A stretch of 64,000 nt of DNA from Chitinophaga niabensis (GTDB lineage: Bacteria > Bacteroidota > Bacteroidia > Chitinophagales > Chitinophagaceae). Below are positions 17,245-24,980 of the stretch, piece after piece. The stretch is taken from the NCBI RefSeq assembly GCF_039545795.1, contig NZ_CP154260.1:5151001-5215000 (forward strand). The letters are read 5' to 3'. Both the position numbers and the translations under genes were made by a program. How positions within the stretch are numbered: position 1 is the first letter of the stretch; each line of letters opens with the position of its first letter. Below the pieces are notes generated by a model. It ran no database searches. It saw only the letters and a list, made by a program, of their open reading frames with translations, and was not told the DNA's origin.

Positions 17245-17406
17245 ATAATTAAGAATACGAAGGTATTCTTAATTATTCCTTTAAGAGAAATAAGCGTAGC
17301 TAACGCTCCACTCATTTCTCTATCTTCTTTTTATATTCTTTATTATATAATAGTATAAGAGAAGAAAGAATAAAGTACGAACACGAAGTGTGAGTATTTT
17401 ATTCTT
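17245..17406. other. Cluster of three hairpins in non-coding DNA
   Basis: Three inverted repeats follow one another. (a) 14-bp arms, ataattaagaatac at 17245-17258 paired with 17263-17276, loop gaag. (b) agagaaat/atttctct at 17284-17291 and 17314-17321, enclosing agcgt/acgct. (c) aagaataaagtac at 17366-17378 paired, with one mismatch, with 17394-17406, enclosing acac-gaa-gtgt. No open frame covers them. They could be a structured RNA, an origin or recombination structure, or stacked terminators. Confidence 0.5.
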
Positions 17407-17487
17407 ATGCAACATTCAAAAAAAATTTAAACTCTCCCGTGCTTTATCCTTCTTTTGAAGTTAACCGGAGGTCAGGTGTTATTAAAA

Positions 17488-17597
17488 TTCACCTTTGCAT
17501 AACGCGAATTTTCGATTTTCACTTCAATCTTGTGTATTACATCCAGAAAACGATTTGAAACGAAAAAATCGATGTTTACGACAGTTAAAACTACGTT
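17488..17597. repeat. Island repeat R1, upstream of the SUKH-like gene
   Basis: Roughly two-thirds identical by eye to 18391-18500. The best conserved parts are the start (tcaccttt, then gaattttcgatt) and the end (gatttgaa, cgaaaaaa, cgatgttta). A shorter third copy of the first part lies at 19323-19398. The three copies lie around the last cargo genes of the island. Confidence 0.6.
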
Positions 17598-17646
17598 TAT
17601 TCATATCTTGAATCTCTAAAGATTAAAAAAATACCGATAGGCATCA

Positions 17647-18378
17647 ATGAATAAGCTCATTACACGATATATGTCAGGAGAGTACGATAAAGTGTGGAAG
17701 GAAATCGAAAACACTGATATTCAGCATCTTGACATGATTCACGCAGATGATATACGAGCCGTATTGCGGGAGACGTTTTCCAGGGTTGCCTATAACCTTC
17801 AAATTATCTACAAAGCCTTGACCGATATCGGCTATCATTTTGCCTCCGATCACCCTCTTGTGGCACCAGATAGCAATACTGGTGCTAGACTTACAAAGAT
17901 TCAAGAGGCTGTAAGCTCATTCGGCCATATTCCGGAGTCGTTAAAATATTTCTATGAAATCGTAGGAAGCTGTGATTTTACGTGGAACGCATACGCCAGC
18001 TCACCAATCTGGGAATACTCCGATCCCTTGCAGATATCTGGGATACAGGAATTATCTGAATATGTTTCCGATGGTGACTGGGCAGAGTATATAGAGGAAT
18101 TAAAGGCAGAGACTACTGACATGGTACCATATGTTGAGCTCTCCGCCGACTTTTACCATAAAGACAATGTCAGTGGGGGACAAGCATATTCCATTGCAAT
18201 CAATCCATATCCTTCCGTTGATTCCAAACTCCTGTTTGAGGAACGGAATACAACGTTCATTAATTATTTGAGAATCAGCATAAATAATTGCGGCTTTTCA
18301 AGAATCGACAAGATACAACGTATTGAAAGCCTAGACAGCTTTCTAAAAACTGTGAAGCCTCAACTTAAACCCTTTTAA
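17647..18378 (+). CDS. Hypothetical protein, SMI1/KNR4 (SUKH)-like
   Basis: 243 aa. The middle part (about 80-125) reads LTKIQEAVSSFGHIPESLKY then FYEIVGSCDFTW, the pattern of SUKH/SMI1-KNR4 domains (a small helix-rich lead, then LP/IPES...YYxxxG). Other regions, including a C-terminal segment ending LKTVKPQLKPF, are not assigned. SUKH proteins are best known as immunity proteins against contact-dependent or polymorphic toxins. No toxin gene is next to it, so an orphan immunity gene is one reading. It is flanked by diverged direct repeats (R1 and R2), like a mobile cassette. The family call is tentative. Confidence 0.6.
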   Translation: MNKLITRYMSGEYDKVWKEIENTDIQHLDMIHADDIRAVLRETFSRVAYNLQIIYKALTDIGYHFASDHPLVAPDSNTGARLTKIQEAVSSFGHIPESLKYFYEIVGSCDFTWNAYASSPIWEYSDPLQISGIQELSEYVSDGDWAEYIEELKAETTDMVPYVELSADFYHKDNVSGGQAYSIAINPYPSVDSKLLFEERNTTFINYLRISINNCGFSRIDKIQRIESLDSFLKTVKPQLKPF

Positions 18379-18390
18379 ATCCTGTATTCG

Positions 18391-18500
18391 GAATCACCTT
18401 TCCATCACGGGAATTTTCGATTCTTAAATTCAGCACGGCCATTTACCCCGGGAAATGATTTGAAGCGAAAAAACCGATGTTTACAACGGTAAATAAACGC
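18391..18500. repeat. Island repeat R2, downstream of the SUKH-like gene
   Basis: Second copy of the repeat at 17488-17597, same orientation, about 900 bp further on. It separates the SUKH-like gene from the next, oppositely oriented gene. Confidence 0.6.
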
Positions 18501-18511
18501 ATCTTTCTATC

Positions 18512-18805
18512 TCACTTGTCATCAAGAATACTCCCATTCTTAATACTCACGTACTTATCACTGATTGCATTCCAAATATTCTTCATAATATCCTCGCCGC
18601 GCTCTTCAATCCATCCAGATGATTCCCAAGTCTGATTCTGGGTTTCAAATATGAAATAAACCGGTAAATTAATTACCTCATGAAGATTACCCGTTGCTCT
18701 CACGAAGGAAACATCAAATCTATATTTTCCATCTACTTTTGTCATTTCTACTTCAAAAGGATGATCATAACCATCCCAATGAAAAGTTAAGATATCGTTG
18801 TGCAT
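18512..18805 (-). CDS. Hypothetical small protein
   Basis: 97 aa from the ATG of MHNDILTFHWDGY; a GTG four codons upstream is possible. It is mostly beta-stranded in pattern (FEVEMTKVDGKYRFDVSFV) with a final amphipathic helix. No signal peptide, membrane segment or known domain was recognised. It lies between island repeats R2 and R3 on the strand opposite to the SUKH-like gene. Confidence 0.55.
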   Translation of the reverse strand: MHNDILTFHWDGYDHPFEVEMTKVDGKYRFDVSFVRATGNLHEVINLPVYFIFETQNQTWESSGWIEERGEDIMKNIWNAISDKYVSIKNGSILDDK

Positions 18806-18858
18806 ACTTTTTCCCACTAATTTACATTGTGGCGAGGAAATGTGTTGTGATTCGTATG

Positions 18859-19230
18859 TTAATGCGATATTTTCTCATCCAGCATCTTGCGTTCAAACAA
18901 ATGCTTCTTCCCTGCCTTGCTGCTTGAAATAACGCCCTCTTTCACCCACCGGCGGAGCGTAACCGGTGTAATATTCAAAAGCAAAGCCGCTTCCTTCAAC
19001 GTAAGGTAAGGCTTCCCCTCAAACCGGTGCCAATCCACCTTCTGATGCTTTAACCGAAAATCGGGTGTTTCCGCCGCCTTAACGGCTAATTCGACCTTTG
19101 AATTACGCTCCTTCCGCTTATATCCCTTCTGATTGCATCGATGCGAACAATACCGGGTATGTATTGTCTTCGCTATAAACTCCTGCTTACAGTACTCACA
19201 CGTTTTATTGACCCTGATACTACTTGCCAT
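18859..19230 (-). CDS. Zinc-ribbon helix-turn-helix DNA-binding protein (excisionase-like)
   Basis: About 123 aa from the ATG of MASSIRVNKTCEYC; a longer frame from 19278 lacks support. An N-terminal zinc ribbon has C11-x2-C14 and C28-x3-C32 (CEYC and YCSHRC). A linker rich in charged residues follows, then an HTH_17/MerR-like DNA-binding domain (LTLKEAALLLNITPVTLRRW, then VKEGVISSSKAGKKHLF). Proteins with this HTH occur as excisionases or regulators in Bacteroidota integrative elements. It is the last gene before the right boundary. A pair of 19-bp direct repeats lies 43-81 bp upstream of its start and is a likely self-binding site. Confidence 0.8.
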   Translation of the reverse strand: MASSIRVNKTCEYCKQEFIAKTIHTRYCSHRCNQKGYKRKERNSKVELAVKAAETPDFRLKHQKVDWHRFEGKPYLTLKEAALLLNITPVTLRRWVKEGVISSSKAGKKHLFERKMLDEKISH

Positions 19231-19272
19231 AAATCCCCGGGTTTGGTTACAAATCGAAAAGGAAGAAAAAGG

Positions 19273-19311
19273 TATCATTGCGTATCATACCTTATCATTG
19301 AGTATCATACC
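19273..19311. repeat. Two tandem 19-bp repeats upstream of the zinc-ribbon HTH gene
   Basis: Units tatcattgcgtatcatacc and tatcattgagtatcatacc, period 20 bp, one mismatch. Each contains the near-palindromic pair atcat/atgat spaced about one helical turn apart. Likely operator or recombination accessory sites for the adjacent HTH protein. Confidence 0.6.
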
Positions 19312-19322
19312 GTACCATAATC

Positions 19323-19398
19323 TCCCCTTTTCGTAACACGAATTCCCGAACTTTTATTTTCGTAACAAACGAGTGACAAGAAAAACGTAAACAAAGGC
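19323..19398. repeat. Island repeat R3, partial copy
   Basis: The first 30 bp (cccctttt, then cgtaacacgaattcccgaa) match the beginning of R1 and R2; the rest is shorter and more diverged. It abuts the right boundary repeat. Confidence 0.45.
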
Positions 19399-19399
19399 A

Positions 19400-19490
19400 A
19401 ACAAACCCATACTATGAACAACTGAAACCCGCTACCACCGCACTAAAGACAACAAAACAACAACTAAAGAAAACGATATTACTTCCCGAT
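19400..19490. repeat. Right boundary repeat (putative att site, overlapping the mnmE end)
   Basis: Partner of 5909-6000. It includes the last codons of mnmE (GGG-AAG-TAA on the minus strand) and about 80 bp downstream. Integration here leaves an intact mnmE reading frame ending FCIGK. Confidence 0.7.
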
Positions 19491-20855
19491 GCAAAACTTC
19501 GAAAATATATAATCCAACCGATCCTCATTCGTCACCTCACCAGCAATATCCGCCAAGTAAAACAAACATCTCCTGATATCCAGTGCTAACAAATCCCCCG
19601 GCAATCCCTCATCCATCCCTCGTTTCACATCCTGCAAAGAAGAAAACACTTCCTGCAAAGCCGTATAATGGCGCACGTTAGTAATGATCGTATTCTCTGT
19701 GTTGATAGAACCTCCCATCACCGCAGCCACCAATCGCTCCTTCAAAGCATCAACGAGAGAATGCTCTTTCGCTGAGATAAAGAGTATCCCCGGAATAGAT
19801 GCAAACTTCGCGGCAGCATCCGCAAGTAGATCCACTTTATTTCCCACAAGCAGGTAAGAAATTCCCTCCGCCTCAAATGAAGCCACCTGTGCAAGAACAT
19901 CAGCAACAGACAACTCCGCCACGTCAAACAAATACACCACAATCCCTGCTTCCCGCATCTTCTCCAAAGACTTCGCCACTCCTATACTCTCAATCAGATC
20001 AGAACTTTCGCGTATCCCTGCAGTATCTATCAACCGAAAAAGTATACCTCCTATATTCAATACCTCCTCAATCGTATCGCGGGTAGTACCGGCAATATCA
20101 CTCACAATAGCACGGTTCTCATTCAGTAATGTATTCAGCAAAGTAGACTTGCCCGCATTAGGCCGTCCGATGATAGCGGTATTCACACCATTCTTGATCA
20201 CGTTTCCTGCTTTAAAGGATCTAACCAGTTGAGAAACCTCCACCAACGCAGCTTCAACCAATTGATACAATGCAGAACGGTCCGCAAACTCCACATCCTC
20301 CTGGCTGAAATCCAATTCCAGTTCAATGAGAGCAGAGAACCTGATCAACTGTTCCCGCAATGCCTGCAGCTCACGGGAAAAACCTCCCCGCATTTGCTGT
20401 ATAGCCGTCTGATGAGATGCAGCTGTATTACTGGCAATCAGGTCTGCCACAGACTCCGCCTGTGTAAGATCCAGTTTGCCATTGAGAAATGCCCTTTGCG
20501 TAAATTCCCCCGGCTTAGCCATTCGAGCCCCAGATGCTACACACGCCTCAACAATCTGCGCCTGTATATAAGGTGAGCCATGGCACGAAATCTCCACTAC
20601 CTCTTCCCCCGTATAGGAGCGGGGAGCGTGATACAAACTAACCACCACCTCATCAATAACCTTCCCTTCAAAGTGCAATCCCCCAAAATGCAGGGTATGC
20701 CCGGGCTGCGCAGCTAAATCCTTAGAAGGAAATAGCTTATCCGTAATAGCGATAGCAGCAGTCCCGCTCAAACGGATCACTGCAATAGCCCCAATCCCTG
20801 GCGCAGTCGCAATCGCAACTATCGTATCATCATGACCTCCTAACTTTCCAATCAT
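19479..20855 (-). CDS. mnmE: tRNA uridine-5-carboxymethylaminomethyl modification GTPase MnmE
   Basis: 458 aa, normal family length. With MnmG it installs the (carboxymethyl)aminomethyl group at the wobble uridine of certain tRNAs, in the cytoplasm. The N-terminal tetrahydrofolate-binding domain is at about 1-125, followed by a helical domain. The inserted GTPase domain (about 220-385) has P-loop GRPNAGKST (230-238), DIAGTTRD, DTAG (277-280) and NKVD. The C-terminal catalytic motif FCIGK is intact (cysteine five residues before... the stop-adjacent CxGK). The 3' end is the attachment site of the island. No operon partner is adjacent. Confidence 0.97.
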   Translation of the reverse strand: MIGKLGGHDDTIVAIATAPGIGAIAVIRLSGTAAIAITDKLFPSKDLAAQPGHTLHFGGLHFEGKVIDEVVVSLYHAPRSYTGEEVVEISCHGSPYIQAQIVEACVASGARMAKPGEFTQRAFLNGKLDLTQAESVADLIASNTAASHQTAIQQMRGGFSRELQALREQLIRFSALIELELDFSQEDVEFADRSALYQLVEAALVEVSQLVRSFKAGNVIKNGVNTAIIGRPNAGKSTLLNTLLNENRAIVSDIAGTTRDTIEEVLNIGGILFRLIDTAGIRESSDLIESIGVAKSLEKMREAGIVVYLFDVAELSVADVLAQVASFEAEGISYLLVGNKVDLLADAAAKFASIPGILFISAKEHSLVDALKERLVAAVMGGSINTENTIITNVRHYTALQEVFSSLQDVKRGMDEGLPGDLLALDIRRCLFYLADIAGEVTNEDRLDYIFSKFCIGK

Positions 20856-21281
20856 GCATCGAAATTAAATAAAATTCCCCACCGGCATATATTCGACCAG
20901 CACGATAACCAATAACTACCAACCCTAAAGACAAAAACTACATTGCTTAAGCCACACCAGCCTCACTCCCTTTCAGTAAACAAAGTAACTCGGTCTGTGT
21001 TTCCTCAAATAAAACCTAACCACATTCCCTACCAACAGCACCCTAATGGAGCTACAGACTCTTAATCAGTAGTTTTGGCAATCTCAACTCTCCACAGCAC
21101 CAGAGCCCCCCTAAACAAAAAATCCTCTACCAGCAGAGCTGCCTGGTAAAGAATATCTCTGCTACTATGGCTGTAATCAAACCTCCCCGTACCAAACCAA
21201 ACATCCAGTGCCCCCAAACAAAAAGAACTCCCCACCGGTTGCCTAACGTAAAACCAAATAACCACCACGGTCAGCCCCCCC
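20856..21281. other. Intergenic region between tonB and mnmE
   Basis: No supported gene; a 73-codon minus-strand frame (21062-21283) has no recognisable content and starts within the terminator flank. The region must hold the mnmE promoter on the minus strand, but no clear TAnnTTTG box was identified. Confidence 0.35.
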
Positions 21282-21318
21282 AAAAAAAATTCCCCGCCAG
21301 CTAACTGGCAGGGAATAT
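21282..21318 (-). terminator. Intrinsic terminator of the exbB-exbD-exbD-tonB operon
   Basis: On the minus strand a stem formed by attccctgccag and ctggcggggaat (one G-T pair) around a short loop is followed by eight T residues, 26 bp after the tonB stop. Confidence 0.85.
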
Positions 21319-21343
21319 ATTTCTACTAGCGTGAGACTAATAA

Positions 21344-22183
21344 TTACTGATCTTGCAAAGTGAACCTGATCGGCAGGTTGAACTGCACAGATACCTGGCG
21401 TCCGTTCTGCTTACCTGGTTTCCACTTCGGCATTTTCTTCACCACGCGGATGGCTTCTTCTTCAAGACCACCACCTTTGGGTGCACCTACGGTTTTCACA
21501 TCCTTGATCTGACCTTCTGAGTCAACCACAAAGGATACGAAAATGGTACCGAAGATACCGTTCTCTGTTGCCAGATGCGGATAACGGATGTTATTGCTCA
21601 GGTACTTGTTGAGCGCATCGTCACCACCAGGGAAGGTTGGAGGTTGCTCCACAAATGTGAAGATCTCTTCCTTCGGCGGCGGAGGTGGTGCTTCTACCAC
21701 ACCGGTACCTTTACTGTCATTGATCAATCCTGGGTCGATACCGTTCGGGTCACCTTCTACTGTTTTAGTAGATACGGCTTTATCCTTGATCTCGTCCAGT
21801 TTAACCAATTCTTCTTCCGCTTTTACTTCTTCATCTTTCTTGATCACCGGCGGCGTGAATTGCACTGATGGCTTCACTGGCGGCGGTGGAGCAGGTGGCG
21901 GTGGAGGGGGAGGTGGCGTTTTCGGATCGTCCGGTAACTTCACGTCCTCCAATTTAATATCTTCAACTACAGGCTTCAGGTTTTTATCGCCGTCCTTAGC
22001 ACTCAGGTTAATATAAACCAGGTAAGAACCAACGATCAATAATGCCAGAGCAGCTGTACCTAAGATGGAATTCCGCACGCGCTTGTCGTACTTCTTGCGA
22101 AGCTCATAAGCACCGTAGTTCTTGTTCCTGTCTTCGAACAGGATGTCAAGAAAATCGGCCTTAAGGATTTTAGCTGAATCCAT
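21344..22183 (-). CDS. tonB: Energy transducer TonB
   Basis: 279 aa. It links the proton-motive-force motor ExbB/ExbD in the inner membrane to TonB-dependent outer membrane receptors such as the SusC protein in this window. A cytoplasmic N-terminus with the Bacteroidota motif NKNYGAYELRKKYDKR (about 20-35) precedes one membrane helix (about 40-58). A proline-rich periplasmic spacer follows (about 85-110, long runs of P), then the TonB C-terminal domain (about 195-279; PTFPGGDDALNKYLSNNIRYP and VKKMPKWKPGKQNG). It is last in the exbB-exbD-exbD-tonB operon. Confidence 0.95.
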   Translation of the reverse strand: MDSAKILKADFLDILFEDRNKNYGAYELRKKYDKRVRNSILGTAALALLIVGSYLVYINLSAKDGDKNLKPVVEDIKLEDVKLPDDPKTPPPPPPPPAPPPPVKPSVQFTPPVIKKDEEVKAEEELVKLDEIKDKAVSTKTVEGDPNGIDPGLINDSKGTGVVEAPPPPPKEEIFTFVEQPPTFPGGDDALNKYLSNNIRYPHLATENGIFGTIFVSFVVDSEGQIKDVKTVGAPKGGGLEEEAIRVVKKMPKWKPGKQNGRQVSVQFNLPIRFTLQDQ

Positions 22184-22229
22184 GATACATGTTTATTGAT
22201 GGATGCAAAAAATTAGTTTTTCCATAAAT

Positions 22230-22817
22230 CTACTGGATCCCGTTAGAGGTTTCAGTAGACTTGATCCATTGCTTGTCCTGGTCGCTGATATCCACCGTTG
22301 CATAACGTTGGATACGGTTGATAGCCATTTCATCCAATAAATCTACAAAGTTCTTATATGTAGAGCCATCATCTGCTTTGATAATGACAACCACATCTTC
22401 AGGTTCTCCTTTATAGTTACGTAATCTTGCCACTTCATCGCGTTTTTTGATGATCACATCACGGATGCCACTGGTATTTGAAAACGTAGTTGCTTTAAAG
22501 AAGTCCGGGTTGCTGGAGGCATTGGGGTCTTGCGCCAATCCCTCGTAGTAGTAAACCTGGTCTTTCTTACCTAAGAGGATCGTGAGGGCAGTGCTCTCTT
22601 TCACTTTGTTCTGCTCTTCCTCCTTCTCCGTTTCCTTAGGCATGATCAGATCCATGGTCTTGGGCTTAGACATCGTAGTCGTCAACATGAAGAAAGTGAT
22701 CAGGAGAAACCCCAGATCCACCATCGGAGTCATGTCAACACGAGTCGAAAGTTTCTTCGATTTCGTCCCTTTGTCATGTTTCCCACCACCCTTACTACTG
22801 GTATCCATTTCGGCCAT
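22230..22817 (-). CDS. ExbD/TolR-family biopolymer transport protein (second copy)
   Basis: 195 aa. Inner-membrane proton-channel component of the TonB energising complex. A lysine-rich N-terminus leads to VDMTPMVDLGFLLITFFMLT, which carries the conserved membrane aspartate of ExbD (D in MVDLGFLL), then a periplasmic domain that is longer than in proteobacterial ExbD. Two tandem exbD genes are typical of Bacteroidota. It lies 34 bp after the first exbD and 46 bp before tonB. Confidence 0.93.
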   Translation of the reverse strand: MAEMDTSSKGGGKHDKGTKSKKLSTRVDMTPMVDLGFLLITFFMLTTTMSKPKTMDLIMPKETEKEEEQNKVKESTALTILLGKKDQVYYYEGLAQDPNASSNPDFFKATTFSNTSGIRDVIIKKRDEVARLRNYKGEPEDVVVIIKADDGSTYKNFVDLLDEMAINRIQRYATVDISDQDKQWIKSTETSNGIQ

Positions 22818-22851
22818 GGTAGCAAATTTTTAGTGTTTTGAATATTTTTTA

Positions 22852-23520
22852 CTACTGCTTGTCCTGTTCCTGTTGCTCAAATATGGCAGCAGCAGAACCA
22901 GCCGGTTTAGCCTCAAGGTTGGTTACCAGATTCAGTTTCTGGATCTTCTTCTCTTTGAAGGTATCCAGGATCTTCTTGATAACCGGATAAGGCGTATCAT
23001 TATCTGCCTTTATACAGTATTTCAGTTTGTTGGCATTACCTACAGTGGCAACCTGCGCTGAACGTGCATAATCGATCCAGATAGCGAGTTCATTATTGGT
23101 AGAATCCATGGGAATACCTGTTTCCACTTTTGAATTCTTCCTTTCGTCAGCCGTCATATCCAGTACCTTTTTCAGGTTCTTGAAGTCTGTACCAACGCTT
23201 GAACCTACCATGAAGTTCCGGATTTCTTTATCCTCCAGGCCCAACTTGAAATTTGTATTCAGGTCTTCTATAAGCTGCTTTCTTTTAGGCTGGCCGTCCA
23301 TACTGAAAAACACTCTGCCATCCTTGTCCACTGTTAAAAGTATCACATCGGAATCCGGCAGTAATTGTGTGTTGATAGAAGACGGAGTAACCACAGCCAC
23401 CGGTTCGTCCGGTTTGAACTTGGTCGCCAGCATGAAGAAAGTCAGCAACAGGAAGGCCACATCACACATCGCAGTCATGTCGATGAGTGTGCTTTTCCTG
23501 GGCATTTTTATCTTTGGCAT
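22852..23520 (-). CDS. ExbD/TolR-family biopolymer transport protein (first copy)
   Basis: 222 aa. It starts MPKIKMPRKS and has the single transmembrane segment with the conserved aspartate in DMTAMCDVAFLLLTFFML (about 14-31), then a periplasmic ExbD domain with an extra C-terminal part ending in EQQEQDKQ. Partner of ExbB and TonB. The two ExbD proteins differ enough to suggest a hetero-assembly, but this cannot be proven from sequence. Confidence 0.93.
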   Translation of the reverse strand: MPKIKMPRKSTLIDMTAMCDVAFLLLTFFMLATKFKPDEPVAVVTPSSINTQLLPDSDVILLTVDKDGRVFFSMDGQPKRKQLIEDLNTNFKLGLEDKEIRNFMVGSSVGTDFKNLKKVLDMTADERKNSKVETGIPMDSTNNELAIWIDYARSAQVATVGNANKLKYCIKADNDTPYPVIKKILDTFKEKKIQKLNLVTNLEAKPAGSAAAIFEQQEQDKQ

Positions 23521-23589
23521 CTTTACTCCTTTTTTTGGTTCACTTAATTAGATTCAATCCTGCGCTAATTCCACAATATAATTTACGAA

Positions 23590-24441
23590 TTATTTGTGGT
23601 TAGCAGCGAATGATTGTGTCAAAGTAAAGCCAGATTCGTCAATAGCGTAAGTGATGCTATCGATATTGGTAGTAAAGTAGTTGTACATGATGATCGCTAC
23701 AGCGGAAGTACCGATACCTAAAGCCGTGTTAATCAATGCTTCAGAGATACCAAGTGCCAGCTGTGCAGAATCCGGAGCACCAGTGTTGGACATAGAGGCG
23801 AACGCCTTGATCATCCCCAATACCGTACCGAACAGACCCAACAGGGTAGCTACAGAAGCGATAGTTGACAGGAACACCAGGTTTTTCTCCATCATTGGCA
23901 GTTCCAATGCGGTAGTTTCCTCAATTTCATTCTTAATGGTCAGGATCTTTTGATCAGTATCCAGCTCGGTATTGCTGATCATTTCCTTGTACTTCTTCAG
24001 ACCAGCTTTCAGAACGTTACCAACTGAACCTTTTTGTTTGTCGCACTCAGCCAGAGCCGCGTCAACATTCTTGTTAGCCAGGTGGTATTGTACTTTACGT
24101 ACCAGCTCAGAACCACTGAATTTGCCTTTAGCTTTCGCCAGGTACAGGAAACGCTCAATTACGAAAGTCAGACAGATCAACAAGGTAGAGATCAGGATAG
24201 GCACAATAACACCACCTTTGTGTACAGTACCAAACCATTTGCCGATACCTGCTTCAACTGGGTGATTGTCCGGATTACCGCCTTGAAAGTTTGCGCTGTT
24301 TCCTAACACGAAAATGTAGAAGATGTACCCAATTGCGATACAAATAGGTACAGCGAGAATAGCGAATAAGTTAGACGACTTGGTCGCTTGATGAGAAGTT
24401 TTGGCAGCAGCTGCAGTCACAGTTGTTTTAGTCTCAGCCAT
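23590..24441 (-). CDS. exbB: MotA/TolQ/ExbB proton channel family protein
   Basis: 283 aa inner-membrane protein, first gene of the TonB-energising operon. It has an N-terminal hydrophobic segment (about 25-48), a second (about 80-100), and the paired MotA/TolQ/ExbB helices in the C-terminal half (LVFLSTIASVATLLGLFGTV, then LGMIKAF, and ALINTALGIGTSAVAIIMYN). The conserved TLLGLFGTVLGM motif is present. It conducts protons with ExbD to power TonB. The long upstream gap (539 bp) must contain the operon promoter. Confidence 0.95.
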   Translation of the reverse strand: MAETKTTVTAAAAKTSHQATKSSNLFAILAVPICIAIGYIFYIFVLGNSANFQGGNPDNHPVEAGIGKWFGTVHKGGVIVPILISTLLICLTFVIERFLYLAKAKGKFSGSELVRKVQYHLANKNVDAALAECDKQKGSVGNVLKAGLKKYKEMISNTELDTDQKILTIKNEIEETTALELPMMEKNLVFLSTIASVATLLGLFGTVLGMIKAFASMSNTGAPDSAQLALGISEALINTALGIGTSAVAIIMYNYFTTNIDSITYAIDESGFTLTQSFAANHK

Positions 24442-24980
24442 GTTGATTGAATTTTAGTGTTAAAGATTAAACTGTTTGTTTGTTAGTAATTAAGATTTAG
24501 ATCATTATTTTCAAAAACATCACAATAAGCGGCTAATAATCAGTGATTCACAAAGTTATAAGCCTTACTCAAAAAAACAAGTGCCACTCAAAAATTTAAC
24601 TATCTACACAAAAGCCCTATCCGTAGAGCCTTTCCAATCTACACATTTTTTGAGCAAACACTTTAAATAAACAAAAAAGATAATGTTGTTCTTACTGTCC
24701 TACCCCCCTTTGCCGCTTAAAAACGGAATCGATTGATATTTTTCAAAGTTGGACGCACAATTTAAGAAAAAATTCAAATGTTCCAACAGAAATTTTAAAA
24801 CTTCACTTTTCCGCTATCAGCTTCATTAACAGCACGGTCTCCCCCGGCAATTTACCCCTTTTTCTTTCCGTTCTTACTGCTTTTCTCTCTTTTATGGATT
24901 TTGTTCTTTTATATAGACGGTTATCCTTTTCTTTGCCCCCATCTATAATCTGTTCAAATCAAAAAAAACCAACATCTCAA
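24442..24980. other. Divergent intergenic region, exbB and metalloprotease promoters
   Basis: AT-rich, no open frame of substance. It should hold both divergent promoters. On the minus strand a TAATCTTT resembling the Bacteroidetes -7 box lies about 25 bp upstream of exbB, one base short of consensus. Short inverted copies of ctcaaaaa/tttttgag occur near 24560-24660. Nothing else is recognised. Confidence 0.35.

Larger units (their letters stand above)
5909..19490. mobile_element. Integrative genomic island at the 3' end of mnmE
   Basis: The segment is bounded by imperfect direct repeats of about 92 bp. The right copy begins inside the last codons of mnmE and runs downstream. Inside are a tyrosine integrase, HTH proteins of the excisionase/regulator type, a DNA-modification module, several unknown small genes and long AT-rich non-coding DNA, flanked on both sides by housekeeping-type genes. 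The 9.5-19.4 kb part is visibly more AT-rich than the surroundings, whereas the 6.3-9.2 kb part is not, so the island looks mosaic. The mnmE (thdF/trmE) 3' end is an established integration site for other islands such as SGI1. No conjugation, mobilisation or replication gene is seen. Confidence 0.75.

Noticed and set aside
17245-17406. Retron msr-msd or group II intron
   Set aside because: No reverse transcriptase gene is in the island, and the hairpins do not match either layout.
21062-21283. 73-codon minus-strand frame between tonB and mnmE
   Set aside because: Begins in the terminator flank and has no domain or plausible start signal.
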